Positions 1-14,037 of a stretch of 64,000 nt of DNA are shown here, piece by piece. The notes under the pieces were generated by a model that did not search any database, was not told where the DNA came from, and saw only the letters and a program-made list of their open reading frames with translations. The stretch comes from Hypholoma sublateritium FD-334 SS-4. Lineage: Eukaryota > Basidiomycota > Agaricomycetes > Agaricales > Strophariaceae. A program made the translations under genes and the position numbers. The stretch lies in NCBI GenBank assembly GCA_000827495.1, contig KN817519.1:78462-142461 (forward strand). Reading direction: 5' to 3'. Within the stretch, counting starts at the first letter, position 1. Each line of letters starts with the position of its first letter.

Positions 1-163
1 GTCGGTTGTGATTCGCGGCGTAGAATATGTAAGAACACTAATAGTCATGTAGACGATCCTTGTAACTCGAGCATTTCCTTCCTTCTGTCCTGGTATTTGT
101 ATACTCTGCTCTATATACCAATCCTGTATACATGTACATATATCTCGGTGTTTAGATACTTAT

Positions 164-1095
<932 letters not shown>

Positions 1096-1363
1096 TGAGC
1101 GACGAGAGCCTAGTGTGCGATAAGAAGGACGGAGTAGCGCAGCAATGCGCGGTAGTCTTGACGGTATGGAAAACAGGTTGAGCGGTATTATATAAAGTGG
1201 AAGTAAATATAAGTGGTGCCAGATCTGTAGAACAGGCTGAATTCTAATGCCTCCTCGTCCGACGCAATTGGCGTTGATCCCATCAGTTGCCGTAAACCTC
1301 GAACATACATATATCGCATTTCTAATTCTTCATACCGGACAGCATGTATTGAAGTACAGGCAA

Positions 1364-4300
1364 TCAAACAATGGCGATGATAACTGGCTCATAAGCATCC
1401 TTTTGCTCAAGCTGAATTAAGTTTTTTGTAGCAAGAACTAAAAATAATAGGAGCCGATTATGTGCTTCAGCGACAAGTTCGCAGATACATACTCACCTAA
1501 GCAATGATAGAACGCAGCGGCCGCAACATGACGAGTGCTGGTCATCTTTGGGACGACCACCTCAAAGGTCAGGCGTTTGTCACCAGGGAGAGTCTGGTGT
1601 TGCATTTTGGCATATCTAAAATCCAAGTCAGTAGTCCCATTCAAACATACGTTCTGACGACAGACTCTAGGAAATTAAAAGAGTTTCGTTCCAGGGTAAT
1701 CAAATTGAGGTCTGACTTCTGAGTGTCCTGCTGCGTGTCCTCCGGAACGAGTGGCGCATTGTCAACTAAATGTTGATTAGCATGCACGGAAATACCGCTT
1801 CATTGGGAGTGTTTGTATTACCGTCGAACGCAAAGTCCTCGCCGAAAATCTGGACATTTCTCCCGGCGGCCGTAGGCGAGAGTCCTACCGTTGTAATTTG
1901 AGAGGGTAAACTCCCCCTCATACTCGCGGCCAGAGGACTGTCGCGGCGGCTCAGTGAGCTACTGCGCATCCTGATATCGACTGGAGCCACGGCCTGCTCG
2001 TCGCCGATAATTGGGAATGCGTCATTCCCCGTTGATGAGCTAGGGCCCGCGTTGTCCCAAGGGAAAAGTGAGCTGCGCTGAGAGGCATTCGCCGTTTCGC
2101 GTGGACCGAGGTCAAATCCAAAATTTTGCGATCCAAGAACCGATGCCGATCGTGAGACACGACGTGCTTGACCCGGTTCCTGCACTATCATATTAATCCA
2201 GTTCCGATAAGTTGATGTATGCTCAGCCATGAATCACTTCAGATGACTGCCGATGGGCGGCAGTGTCGTCCATAACCATAGCATTATCCAGATTATTGTC
2301 TAAAAGATGTCAAAAACCAGCAGATCGCTCATATAATTTAAAACAAACCCGCAGCGAGCCAATCCATGTCCCAATCTCCATTATTCATTGTGACGTCAGG
2401 TTGAATAAAAATTTCGTCGACATCTGCGCTGGATTTTCGTCGCTTGGGAGAAGGTTCATCTAGTATTTCATATAGGTCAGATCGCAACTCAAGCACTGAG
2501 GCGTACGGAATAGGTACTGACCGTCTTCGATATCATGATCATGAAGCCTGACAATCCCAGAGCGAGCCTCGACTTGGACTTTGAAGTTTTGTTGCCAGAA
2601 CTGGATCAGTCCTCGAGCTTGGACTTTAGATTAATAGGCCTGTGAGATTCTGCATCGAAGGAAGAAAATAAACACCCACTCTCCTTCGGTGCTCCCCAGA
2701 TAAGTTCATCGATCGCTCTTCCGTGTTCTTTCTCCATTCTCTTTGCGAGCATATCACGTCTGATGGCATTCTGAAACTCGAGATACTTCGCTCTGGCAAT
2801 CTGTAGGTCCGCAGATTCAAGAAATATTGAGACACCTTTCAAACCCAAACTAAAAATCAAACCTTGAGTTCGTCGTCTGTTAGCTCCGTACGGGCATCTA
2901 ACAAGAGGCGTGTCCTCTTGTGTTTTCTCGGTTCTTCACGTTGCTGATTCATTGGAAGTTCTTCTGCGAGACCTATCAGAGGCTGCTGTTCGATGTCTTG
3001 AGACAATAGCAAATTTGCGAAAGACGTAGCAGGACTCGGTGCGGGCACTTCGGCAGGAGGCATCATCGACTGAGAAGGAAGCGCTTGGACAGCGTCATCC
3101 TGCTCCAGGAGAGGTTGGTCAGGATATGCGCCTATGTCTGCGCCGTTGAAATCAAATTCGAAATTCATGTCGAACTTTGCGCCACGCTCGTCGTCGTCGA
3201 GATGAGGAACGGATGAGTCACGAGCAGATTTGCGCCCCCTATAAGATGTAGAACATGCGTTAAGCAAACTGTTTGCGTCTAGCAAGAAAAGAAAATAATA
3301 CCGAGCGATTGCTGTGCTTTTTGCGGGGGAAGCTCCCCAGCCGAGTTCTCTGGCCAGGTCATCGCCGAGACCGTCCCCGAAAGGTTCTCCGAGGTCAAGA
3401 CCGTCAGAGAAAGCAAATAAATCATCAAACCCTCCTGCAGCCTGCGACGAGGAAATATCTCCAGGCGCTGCTTTGTCAAAGGATAGATCAAACGACGCAG
3501 AGAGTAAATGTTCGTGATGTTCCTCTAGTGTATGCGCTTCTTTGCGAGCGGCTTCAGTCTTGGCCGCAACTTTTGGGCCCCCTTTGGACTGCTTCTTCTT
3601 TGTCCCAGTTGGATTGAAATCGTCGTCTTCACCATCTTCATCCATAGGGTCGCCTCGCGATTTATCACCTAGCCATTCGTTTTGCTTAGCGATGTCATGG
3701 CATATATGCTACCACGCACCTTCGATATTTAAGTACTCGTCCCAGTTCTGAATAAGTGTCTAATATAAGCGCACAACACCGTAATGCAGTAAACCATGGC
3801 ATACAGCGACGAAAGCATCGAAGTCAAGAACATACGGAGCGTTGGGATTAGCTACAATTGTAAGAGTAGAAGGCCTTCCCCATTCCTTAATATTTTGTTT
3901 ACTAGACGCAAGATATGTGTTACTCACCGAGCGACTGGGTTTTGCATCTGCAGCTGGCCTGCAGAGGCACCTATACTGTGCATATCTTGAACCACCTTCT
4001 TCAATAACGATACACAATTTGTGACATCGGTGTAAAACAGTTCTTGTTTGACTGAACGGATATGAGTGTGAAACAGAGGTGAATACTGGTACAACCACCT
4101 TTATAAACACTGAAGATAGCATTGAATATTTGGGAAAACATCCCAAGTAAAGATTTTGTAGAGACATCTCACCGAACGACACCAAACATCAAATTACTGG
4201 ATAAACGAAGAGCGAGGGGCTCTGCTGGCTCGGAAATCAGGTCGCATAATTGGGCAATATCCGCAGTGAGAACGGATCGTTTGGGCAGCTTTTTGAAGGC

Positions 4301-4436
4301 AGATCTCGAGCCTAGAGTTGCCGCCAACCTAAATTCAAGTCATCAAACACTGAATTCGATGTCAAGTCGCATGCACATACCACAACAGGCCGAACCCACT
4401 ATCGCGTTTGACTAGCAGTTCAGGAGTGAAGAACAT
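1364..4436 (-). CDS. REC8: Meiotic cohesin kleisin subunit Rec8
   Basis: Kleisin that closes the SMC1-SMC3 cohesin ring on meiotic chromosomes. The start (ATG 4436) reads MFFTPELLVKRDSGFGLLW. An intron follows, then LAATLGSRSAFKKLPKRSVL and a segment with PLALRLSSNLMFGVVR. That last string resembles S. pombe Rec8 more than Rad21, which is why I choose Rec8. The middle is acidic and Ser/Pro-rich and includes SSLFPWDNAGPSSS. The C-terminal winged helix that contacts Smc1 is encoded at about 1510-1625 (LTFEVVVPKMTSTRHVAAAA). It continues after an intron into the last exon, ending at the TGA at 1364-1366. Several short introns interrupt the gene. Minor uncertainty remains in the middle exons and in Rec8 versus Rad21. 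Confidence 0.87.
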
Positions 4437-4606
4437 ATGGTCGATTTTGTATAGCTGAGAGTAGGAATATGGTGGTGGGGTTTAATAGAATGAAGTGGGA
4501 TATCATGTCATCGGGTTTGAAGGAAAGTTAAATTAGCAAATACAGATTGCAAATGAACGACACCTGTCCATGTCATTACAGATAGTCTAAAAATAGCAAG
4601 ACGGAT

Positions 4607-6916
4607 TCAAACTTTCATCCATCGCTTGCCATCGCTGCCGACGAGTCGAGCAAAAAGTTCATCACGACTTCCTATCCAGGAGAACTTGTCTTCTTTTTTC
4701 TCCTTGAGGCCATCGATAGAGTCATCCCAGCGAATGTTCAGCCCCTTCAGAAGCCCAGCCTTCTTTACTCCTTTGACAGCGGTCAGAGGAATGACCACCT
4801 TCGGGGTTTGAGATATTAGAGGAGTGAAAAGAAGTGCGTTATGCGTCAGCGTCAGGAGACCAGGGGTCGATCCGTGCTGGCCAGGATATGCTACAGAAGG
4901 CATTATTCTCAACATACCTGACACAAGATTGTACAATTGCACTGACTGTGTACTTCTGGTATCGCTTGCGGCTGTGCGATCCCTATCACCCCTGCAATAA
5001 GAGGGTGTCGAGGAGGCCATACTTCGTGAACCACCCACTAGCACAGAGCACGTCAGAATGACATATGAAGCTTATCTAGCTCTAAAACGTGGACCTACTG
5101 GATTTCCTGGCTTTAACCGTTTGATGTCGTTGACAGCAGACTTTCCAATAGCTACACGATCTCCCCATTTTTTCCAGTCGATCGAAGAACTACTGCTTCC
5201 CTGAGAGAAATTACCGTTCTTGTGGCTCGAAGATACATCAGCGGATTCGGTGGCACCAGGATTCTTGTGTTTCCGTGAAGGCGTAACATCAAGTCCTGCG
5301 GCAACCCTTTGAGATATGAGCTCCATGGCGTATTCCGCGTCTGTGGGGACGTCCGCAAACGGAGGAGGCAATCTTCAAAAGTATCAACGGCGAGAACAAA
5401 TATTCATACATTTATAAAAATACCTTTTTCTCATCGACGACGACAGAGCCAAGAAGACAGGAGTTAGATGCCAGAAGCCGAATCCAACAGCAAAAATTAT
5501 CCCTTTTACGATGTACTTGGAAGGTAAGAACGACATCATGAGCATTGCTGCCAAGATCTGGGAGAGGTTGTTTATCAGAAGGCAATAATGTAAAGGTTTG
5601 ATTAGTCTAACCATTCCGTACACTCTTGACGAAGACGGTCTCCGCCAGATAAAGATGCTATAGACTTATGGTCAGGACCCCAATGATTTATTTACTTAAG
5701 TGCTTATGACGTACTTATGAATACGTTCATGAAGATCTGCAAGTTCTTCTAACAATTGCAATCCAATTCTTTTGAGGTCCTGAACTTCCTGTGTTTCGTC
5801 GTCATTTTCCAGAACGGTTTGGTCCGACTCTTTATTCAAGTTTTCGACGGAAGACCTTCCCTTGTCTTTTGAGGACTTGTTGGCTGGAAGGTTGAGCTGA
5901 CTTTTGTTAGCGTGATTGTATATTTTGAATAAACGCCAGATCTCCTTCATGTTCGAAGCCTTTGAAGATAGTCTGGCAGACACCTGCTCTCCGAATTCGT
6001 CTGCGCGTAGCACTTCTTCCCGACGTTGCCGCAAATCTTCCAAGCTGGGATAGGGAAAGATGCGGCGCTTCAGAAGGCTGAAAAAGATTCGAAACACTAG
6101 GGCTGGTGCAATTAAATTATACCACCACAGCATCCAGAAACCCTGCATTATTGTGTCGTTAGATTGTCCCGACCTAATGGGATGTAGTATGCCGATGAAG
6201 GACCCACAAAACAATAGAAGTAACTAGCCGTAGGATTTTCCCAGCTTGCAAGGTCGTAAAGTTGCTTCAAAAAAGGACCGTATGCAGGAATAATAGCGAG
6301 GTACGATCGCTCCGTCGCGAGTCGCAATCGGCTGAACGTGAATGGAGGAGTTGGCCTGGAATGGGGAAGGTTGGGAACGATGTAACGCTGCGTTTTAAAC
6401 TCAGTAAACTACTGAGGGTACTATTAAAATGACGTGCATAGGCAATCTCTTTTGAAACGCTTTCATAGTTTCCCGAGTCAGGGCGAGGCGCTGCAGGGAG
6501 ATGCTCTTCGGAAGTAGCAGGCGGTACCCATTCAGTGTTGTCCTCTGATATTCGAGTATGGTAGATGGAATCCTCCTCTTCATAGAAAGTGGTGTGTTTG
6601 TCGTCTGGAGTCTCTGGTGCCTGCACCTCTGTCACGTACTTCTCAACGGGTCAGTTTTGAATTCTGGATATTAGCGATTCCGACGAACAGCGGAGAACAA
6701 ATGTAAGAATCTCTCGATTTCCTCATTATCATAAAGTTCGCGAAGTTGTTCCTCGGAGAGCTCATTTTCGTTCATAGGTGTCTGACTTGCAGGTAAATCG
6801 ACTGCTGGTGGAAGGTATGCATCTAGTGAAGGAGCATCGTCAAGCCTGTTGGGGCCGGTGCCGTTGGGGTTGGTATCGCTTGTCGACTGCTCCAAATCAG
6901 CCTCAGAATGAGACAT
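4607..6916 (-). CDS. GRAM-domain membrane protein, GRAMD4-like
   Basis: The start at 6916 reads MSHSEADLEQSTSD and opens an acidic, disordered N-terminus. A likely intron of about 49 nt (GTTCGT...GAAG) joins it to YVTEVQAPETPDDK. Middle exons hold hydrophobic stretches (FWMLWWYNLIAPALVFRIFF; then AAMLMMSFLPSKYIVKGIIF followed by AVGFGFWHLTPVFLAL) that should be membrane segments. Between them lies a charged helical stretch rich in E, K and R. The C-terminus (about 4607-4960) is a GRAM domain with LLTLTHNALLFTPLIS and KVVIPLTAVKGVKKAGLLKG, ending DGKRWMKV. The order (disordered N-terminus, membrane segments, C-terminal GRAM) is that of GRAMD4. GRAM domains bind phosphoinositides or other lipids, so a role at organelle membranes is inferred, not shown. 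It shares a 232-bp divergent promoter with the INCENP gene. Confidence 0.75.
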
Positions 6917-7148
6917 ATGCGGTCAAGAGCAAGATGCTCATTGCGCTTCACATTTTGCTAAGTAAGTAAATCAAAAGTAAACCCAATGCGGACACAGTGC
7001 GTCATGGACATTGGTCGAGGAACGTGGCTTATGTCATAATAACGGTCACATGACTTCCGCGCCTCCGTTGAAGCCACCTCGATGTTCAACTTGAAGCACA
7101 CCGCCATTGCTAGGACTGGACAGCGACGTCCCCCAGTCTTTCATCACC

Positions 7149-10100
7149 ATGGAGCACTCTGGTCTTCTGAGCTGGGCGAATAACATTCGATTTACTATGG
7201 CGAGCGATCCCGGCCGGCAAGTCTTCAAGGATCAAGTTCAAACACATGGATTTATGTTTCTGGAAGACTACCTGGACAATATCGTTTCTGGAGGGAAAGC
7301 AGAGTGGGTGAACACGACGGATGATTTTTTAGCTCACTAACGACTACTTTAGTCCACTCATCGAACTGGTCAAGACTCCAGGACGCAAGAAGGCCATAGC
7401 AAGGAAGCCGAAACTAATGTCCTCTAAATTGGCGAGCAACATCTTTCCGGAGGTAGGAAGAACTCAAGTCTCTCGCCTATTGTCGTATTCAACTTGTAAT
7501 TATAACCATAGGAAACTGCCCTCAATAAGGAAAACCAAGCTCCTACAAACAGTTTTCAAGCTGGTTTGGAAACTGTTCGACGCCAGAAAACTACATCAGA
7601 AGGACTCAAGGGCGACAAAAGAAGCTCGCACGATTCCGACCGACCCACACTGGACAAGAACGCAAGGCCACCTTTCGCCGCCATACAGCCGTTGGTAAAC
7701 ATACCAAGCACGTCACCTACAGTGCAAATAGTTCCAGTTTCCTCGATTCCGGCCGAAGAAGTTACCGAACAATTAAATGTAGAGCGCAATGATCTTTCTG
7801 TCATCGCCGAAGACGATGAACCCTCGGAGCGCAGTCGCTTGAACATATCAGCCCGCATACGGCCATTGGACACACCAAGTGTGCAAATCCCGGAGCCGGC
7901 TGAAGAGCGAATTTCGTCAACAGGGTTATCATCTCTAAAATCCATTCAGGATCTATCGCACCATGACATGGAAATCATCTCTACGTCTTCTATGAATTCC
8001 CTACATTCTGTTCCTCTGAACTCGCCTCTTCAACGCTCGAACAAGACGGAAGATTTGCTGCCCATGCAGGAAGAGAGCGATGGGCCTCTTTCTGGGCCTT
8101 CTGGAGACGTGCCACCTGAATTACTACCAACAGGTTCAACCGCTGAAATTTATGACTCTGTGATGGCTGACCCACAGGAGGCAGAGGAAACAGCCAAGGC
8201 GGGCGATAAGCATGTCCCCCCCTCCTTCCCCACTCTCCCAGAGCCTATGCCTTTGCGGAAATCGATGCGACACCCCCGCGATCCGTCTCTCAACGCCGTT
8301 ATGATGGGGTCGGCGACTCCAGGCGCAGCCGTCGGTGGCAAGCGCACATCTTGGTTAATGAAAGCCAGAGAGATCAAGGCACTCGAAGGGCCGCCTAAGA
8401 AAAGCCTAGTTTCTCCGTTCACTCTTAATTATGGGACTGTGAATACTCTTGCTCAGGGCACCAAACGAAAAAGCGAAGACATGATCCCCATAACGCCTAT
8501 CGTTGCAGAGGATGGTCCACGTCAAACCAAAGTGGCCAAGGTATATGAAGGAGAAACTGCTTCGCGGGCATCGAAGGACACGCAGCATGACAATATTCTT
8601 GAAGAACATACACAGAAATCATCGGTGCCACAAGAAACTGACCAACACGTTAACCCTATGCAACAAGGGGTTCTTGATCGCCTTAAGAAGACCGTGGAAG
8701 GGCTGGGTGTTCGGGTGAGCAAGACCATGAGTAAGAGTGTCGGCGGCGGCGCAGCAACAGCATTGGCCGAGGCAAGAGCTGCAGCTGAAGCCAGAGTTGC
8801 TGAGAGAGACCGCAAAGAAGAGGAGATGACCATAGCGATGGGTGTCCTCACCGCGCCGGAGATAGAAGCAGCGCCGGCACATCGAAATAAAGACGTTGAA
8901 GGCCGACATAACGAAGGCCGATTGAGTATATCGGATCTGTTCCCAACAGAAAGTAAGATGAAGGAAAAACATAAGGTCCCCGAAAAACTTTTCCACTTCA
9001 CTCCAAGCTTTGTGCCAACGTCAGCGAAGAAGAATAAGGACATCGCGTCTGCCCGCGAAAGGACATCGACTACCCCCAATCATTCCCCTCCCCAGGCAAA
9101 GAATCGGACGCTACCCCCTGCTCCAGTTTTCAATAAACCTCCTCCTGTGTTTGTCCCCCCAGCCCCAGATCCGAAAAACGCTCTATCAACAGCTGCATTT
9201 TCGTCAGTGTTCACCGCCCCTTCTTCATCTAAATACACTATGCCGCCTTCTATGGCCCTCAGATTTTCACCCCATGTTGCGCCGCCATTTTCACCGACTG
9301 GAGCGCAAAAAGCTGCACTTCTTAGTGCACAATCCACTCTGGAAAGTGTTCAATCTAATCTATTTGACCACGACGAGGTCTCCACATGGATCCCTAGCAC
9401 TCAAGATACTGAATACACCTCCAACTATCAGTCGCAGCCCCAAGGGACTCAAGTATGCGATGAGGATGACAGTTGGCCAATGGATGAGAAGCTTGCCGCT
9501 GGTGTCCATTGGACATATGGCGCATCAAAGGAGGACAGCATGACTTGGAGTACATTGCCTTCTCAGAGTCAACGAGCCGACACTGGGCCAATCGCAAGAG
9601 GGGATGAGCAAGACCCAGTCGCGTCCGATGTGGAATTGAATAATCGTGAAGATGCCAATGAAGACTTCGAGCGCCGTGATCTTGAACTTGAAGATGTAAT
9701 CATGGGGTCTTCTAAGACCACTGTCTCCCTGGTAGAGGTCCGCCCGTCTTCTGACTTAGCTCTCGGTTTCTCTCCACTAACTTAATTGTTCAACAGCCCA
9801 AAATACCCAGAAGTCAGAGTCAAATGTCGATGGCCTCATCGGAGTCGTCTCAAACACAAGCCGGATTCTTGGGACAGGCATCCAAATTACTGAGCAGCGC
9901 CTTGGGTACCACTAAGAAGAAGCAACCTGAGGTTAAAAAGGTACTTCAGATGGCTGCCTCTGCAGCTAAGAAGGTTTGCGTTCTAAGCATTTATGTCTAA
10001 GAAGGGCCTAACTCGTCACCATTTATTTTAGCAACAAGAAGAAGCTGACAAAAAGGCTGCCCGTCTGAAGGAGATGGAAAACAGGCGCCAGCTCGCTCTT

Positions 10101-10917
10101 CAGCGCAAAGCAGAAGAAGAAAAGGCAAAAGCATTAGAGGAGGAGCGTAAGCTGAAAGAGGGGACTGAACGTCGTAAAAAGGAACGAGAAGACCTGACCG
10201 ACAAACGAACCATCAAGGCCTCGACTAGCAAAAGGGTGAGCTTGAATTATTTTGTCGATGTTGCTTTTATAATGCGTATATCAGGAGGAGGAGACCGCCA
10301 AGAAAGGAAAGGCCGAACCCGACAAAAAACAGGAGATCAGGAAACCGTTAGTCGGAAAATCGCATCTGAAAGGCGTGCTGAAGCAGCCAAGTACGAGTAA
10401 TCTGAATTCTTCCTTGGCGTTCGGCTCCTCAGCCCAGCCATCTGCACCTGCTACCGAGTCATCTTCATCTTTACAGAAAGGAAAGGGTGCCGCTCAGCAA
10501 CCTCAAATGGACGACGAAGTGTCTCAGCCCTCGCAACTTGTTCAATCCCAGATGGCTGCGCGCGCCAAAGCTCAGATCGACGCCTCCAAACAAACTGAAC
10601 CTCGTGTCGCAAGCGAAAGTATCGAGCTCCCAGATATCAATAGCGAATATTCGGACTCTGATGATGAAGACCGACCTCGTACATTTGACCCTCCCGAATG
10701 GGCACAATCCCCTGAGCTTCGCCAGGCCCTCGAGATGCAGAGCACAATCAATCCAGATGATATCTTCGGCGCCGTTCGTCCTCTTAGGATGGAGGAAATA
10801 TTCAAGACGAAGACAAGTCGCTTCCGCCCGCGCTCAAGCTCTGCGAATTGGACTGGTACCGATCGATTAACCGTCCAAGAAGAAAAGGATTACGCAGCTC
10901 GTATGGGTTTCAAGTAA
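7149..10917 (+). CDS. Inner centromere protein INCENP (Sli15/Pic1 type)
   Basis: Scaffold of the chromosomal passenger complex that localises and activates Aurora B kinase. Start: ATG 7149 in a good context (ATCACCATGG), reading MEHSGLLSWANNIRF; the short N-terminal exons fit the Survivin/Borealin-binding helix. A large exon of about 2.2 kb encodes a disordered Ser/Pro-rich central region. A highly charged K/E/R helix (about 10020-10230, e.g. RQLALQRKAEEEKAKALEEE) looks like the single alpha-helix of INCENP. The C-terminus carries the IN-box (about 10690-10870): PPEWAQSPELRQALEMQ, then MEEIFKTKTSRFRPRSSSAN. Its serine cluster is where Aurora B phosphorylates INCENP. The TTG at 7107 is in frame upstream but is not a start. 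Identification rests mainly on the IN-box and the overall layout. Confidence 0.88.
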
Positions 10918-11444
10918 TCGACAGTCATTACGCGTTTGATATTTGGCATAGCATTTCAATCTGTATTCTTTATTATTTCATGCATTTTTTGTTATATATT
11001 TGTCCATGCCACTTTCCTCTGAATTATCGCTTCGGCCTAGAATCACAAGGAATTATGTATATATGTAGAAGTCCATTCCGCCACTAGATTTGGATGAATT
11101 GTTGCTCTGCAGGAGACTCTTGGATTAAGTACATAGAATGCCACAAAATATACATGGTCGAATTGCAATCAGAATTGAACTGGAAGCAGGCTCTTTACAT
11201 ATGGGCTGGAGAATGTGGCGTGTTGGACCCTGGCAAGACCTTGGGGGCATGCTGGACCCTGGTGGCACGGTTTGTTGGAGGATGGACAATGGTGACTGAT
11301 TACGTCAGTCGTGTCAGCGCTTCCCAAGTCCAGATATGAACCTCTCCCTCTACCACCGCGACCACTGCCAGCCTTTTGTGTTTTATAGTCAACCACTCAG
11401 ACCACTCTTTTACTGTCCAACATACTCATTTTCTCTTCTGCGGC
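10918..11444. other. Intergenic region between INCENP and DCP2
   Basis: AT-rich 3' flank of INCENP followed by the promoter and 5' leader of DCP2. Short open frames are present, but none has conserved-looking sequence or splice structure. I see nothing else here. Confidence 0.6.
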
Positions 11445-14037
11445 ATGGCCTCATCATCATCGTCATCGCCTGAAATATCGTCAGCAGATCCAGTCCAAAG
11501 CTTTTCGTACAAAGACGCCACCAAGGATGAAGTACTTGAAGATCTGTCAACGTGCGTTGTGCCTGCATTCAGATGTTTCCTAGAAACTGAAGCCGGACGA
11601 ATGAATTGCTGCAGTCGGTTTATTCTGAACCTTCCAGATGAAGAACTCACATCTCTGGAGCGATTGTGTTTTCAAGTCGAACAGGCGTACGTCTGCATAT
11701 ATGTCAAGGCATGGAGCCCTCCTCTTATTTGATAACATTGTCTCTAGCCATTGGTTCTATGAAGACTTTATCCGCGAACAAAACACAAAGCTCCCATCTC
11801 TACCCTTGAAGAAGTTCTCTGAGATGTTGTTCCGCGCCTGTCCACTTCTGAACAAGTGGAGTGATTCTCACGAACAAGCGTTCAACAACTTTATGCAATA
11901 CAAAACCAGAGTCCCAGTTTGCGGGGCGATCATGCTGAATGCTGCAATGGACAAGGTGGGTGCTTTCTATTGATCCATCTTGTCATTTTTCTAAGACTTC
12001 CCAAAGTGTGTCCTGGTAAAAGGCTGGAAAGCGTCTTCAGGATGGGGATTCCCCAAGGGGAAGATCAACCAGACAGAACCTGAGGTGAATTGCGCGATAA
12101 GAGAAGTGCGTAATCTCAGATCATAGGTTAACCCCTGCTCACTCCTCGCGAAGGTTCTGGAAGAAACGGGTTATAATCTGGCAGACCAAGTAGACCCCGA
12201 AAATGTCCTTAGTATTGCCATCAAAGAACAAAAGATATCTTTGTACATTGTACCTGGTGTACCAGAAGATTTTCCTTTCGAGACGAAAACGCGCAAAGAA
12301 ATTAGTGTATGGGAGTTTCAATCATTCTCATCGTTGGTAGCTTACAGGTGTATCTCAGAAAATTCAATGGTTCCATCTAGCAGATCTTCCGACTTGGAAA
12401 AAAAACAAATCTACGCCAGGCAGATTTTACTTGATATCACCTTTTATTTCGTAAGGCATTGTTCCATTCCCTTCCAACACAACTTACAAGGTGACAACTC
12501 CCACAGCGATCTGAAGAGGTTCATCAATCAACATAAACCTCGTAATGTCACGCGGAAGAGTGGAAAACAGAAGAAAATTCAATCGAATACATCGCAACTG
12601 GCACCTATTCCCCAAGAAGTAGAATACCAGAAACCCGTACAACACTCTGATCAACAGGTTTACTCTGGCAATGGCACTTCGCAACAGCCTTCATCCTCGC
12701 TGCATGACTCTTCGTCGAGTACGAATTTTCCTGATGCTGTATTGGACGCTCATATGTCTCGATTGCTATCCTCATTGACGATGTCAGCCACAACTGTCGC
12801 TACTAATACCCCTCAGAATCTGTCTGGTGACGCTAATGGCGAAACTCTTCGCGTACAATCTTCATCCCCTCGGCCTTCCACTGTCTCTGCAGACTCCCCC
12901 AGCGTCGTCCATGCAGCGGCAGGACAGCTTGATTGGTCATCTTCCGTTCCATCCAATTTCAATACGCAAACCTCAAGGCCATCAAATCCGGATCGGAATA
13001 CCTATGTCGAAACGTCCACTTCGTTGAGAGCCACCCCATCCCAGGAAAATCCCAATGGACATGCAAAGACTGGGGAACCGGATACCTCTAAAATAACCTA
13101 TTCGAAAACAGCTTCCTCATCCACTATATCTCCTGCTTTCTCGTCTTCCATAACTGTGCCTCCTATAATATCTCCTTCAACTGGGCAACCTCTTGCATCC
13201 CCAACCTCTCCAACCTCTCGAAGGTCTTCGTCAACTGCCGATATATCTCCATATCTGTCCCGGGCGACGGCAATTCCAACCTCCGCCAAAAGACTCCAAC
13301 AACTATCACTATTAGAATCTGTTGCCAACGAATCTGAGCAGCTGGCCCCAATCATTGCTGCACGAGCTGCCATGGTCAGTAGAGGTCCGGGTGGTGTTCA
13401 GTATCCTCCACCGCCTCCTGTGCAGCCTCCAGCGGGGCCTGGAAACCTCCGAGATGTCGGAATCTTGTACTCTTCGATGTATCCTCCCCCTTCTGCCAGT
13501 GCAGCTGGTTTTCATCCCCGTCCGCCGCCTGAGCAACTAGTTGATTATCATGATCCATTTCAAGTCCGTGCAAGAACAAGCCAAGCTTTTCATCGTTCTT
13601 CAATGCACAATCCCACTGGAAGTGTGAATATCAATCAAAACCAACTTCTTGCTACCATCAATAGTTCCCGTGGTGGCCCGCATCAGGGTCCAGTCCCTCA
13701 GATGAACCCTCAGTTGATACATGAGCAGTTACAATCTCAGCAATTTAACGGTGCCCCGCAATTCTATCCTCCTCAAGTCAATCGGCAATACGCTCCTCAG
13801 CCGTTCATGAACGGATTAAGTACATTTCCCAGCAACACAATGCCGCCGCAACCGCCGCAACCTACTGGTTACAGAACTTACGCAAATGCTCATCCCGGTT
13901 TCAACCCCAACCCCAACCCGATTTTGAACATGGCCACATCTAGTGCACAGAATCCGACCTCTTTATCCCTGTTGTCGATTCTCAACGGCAGACCGAACCA
14001 GCAGTCAAATGTCCCTTCACAATTCGTTCATCAATGA
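11445..14037 (+). CDS. DCP2: mRNA-decapping enzyme Dcp2
   Basis: Catalytic subunit of the decapping complex; removes the m7G cap and commits mRNA to 5'-3' decay in P-bodies. Start ATG 11445 reads [16 protein letters not shown]. The all-alpha Dcp1-binding domain follows ([31 protein letters not shown]). The Nudix fold has the full signature: [19 protein letters not shown], then [11 protein letters not shown], with an intron between REV's Glu and Val. Box B ends near [11 protein letters not shown] or [12 protein letters not shown], depending on the splice choice. The long tail (about 12500-14037) is Ser/Pro/Gln/Asn-rich. Short leucine motifs in it ([18 protein letters not shown], and [14 protein letters not shown] near the end) resemble the helical leucine-rich motifs that recruit Edc3 and Pat1. 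Family, layout and catalytic residues all agree. Confidence 0.95.

Noticed and set aside
7107..7148. Upstream in-frame TTG as start of INCENP
   Set aside because: Not a fungal nuclear start codon in this context; ATG 7149 has a good context and the expected N-terminus.
8522..9079. 185-codon frame antisense to INCENP
   Set aside because: Low-complexity translation, with no splice or start context; a shadow of the Ser/Pro-rich exon.
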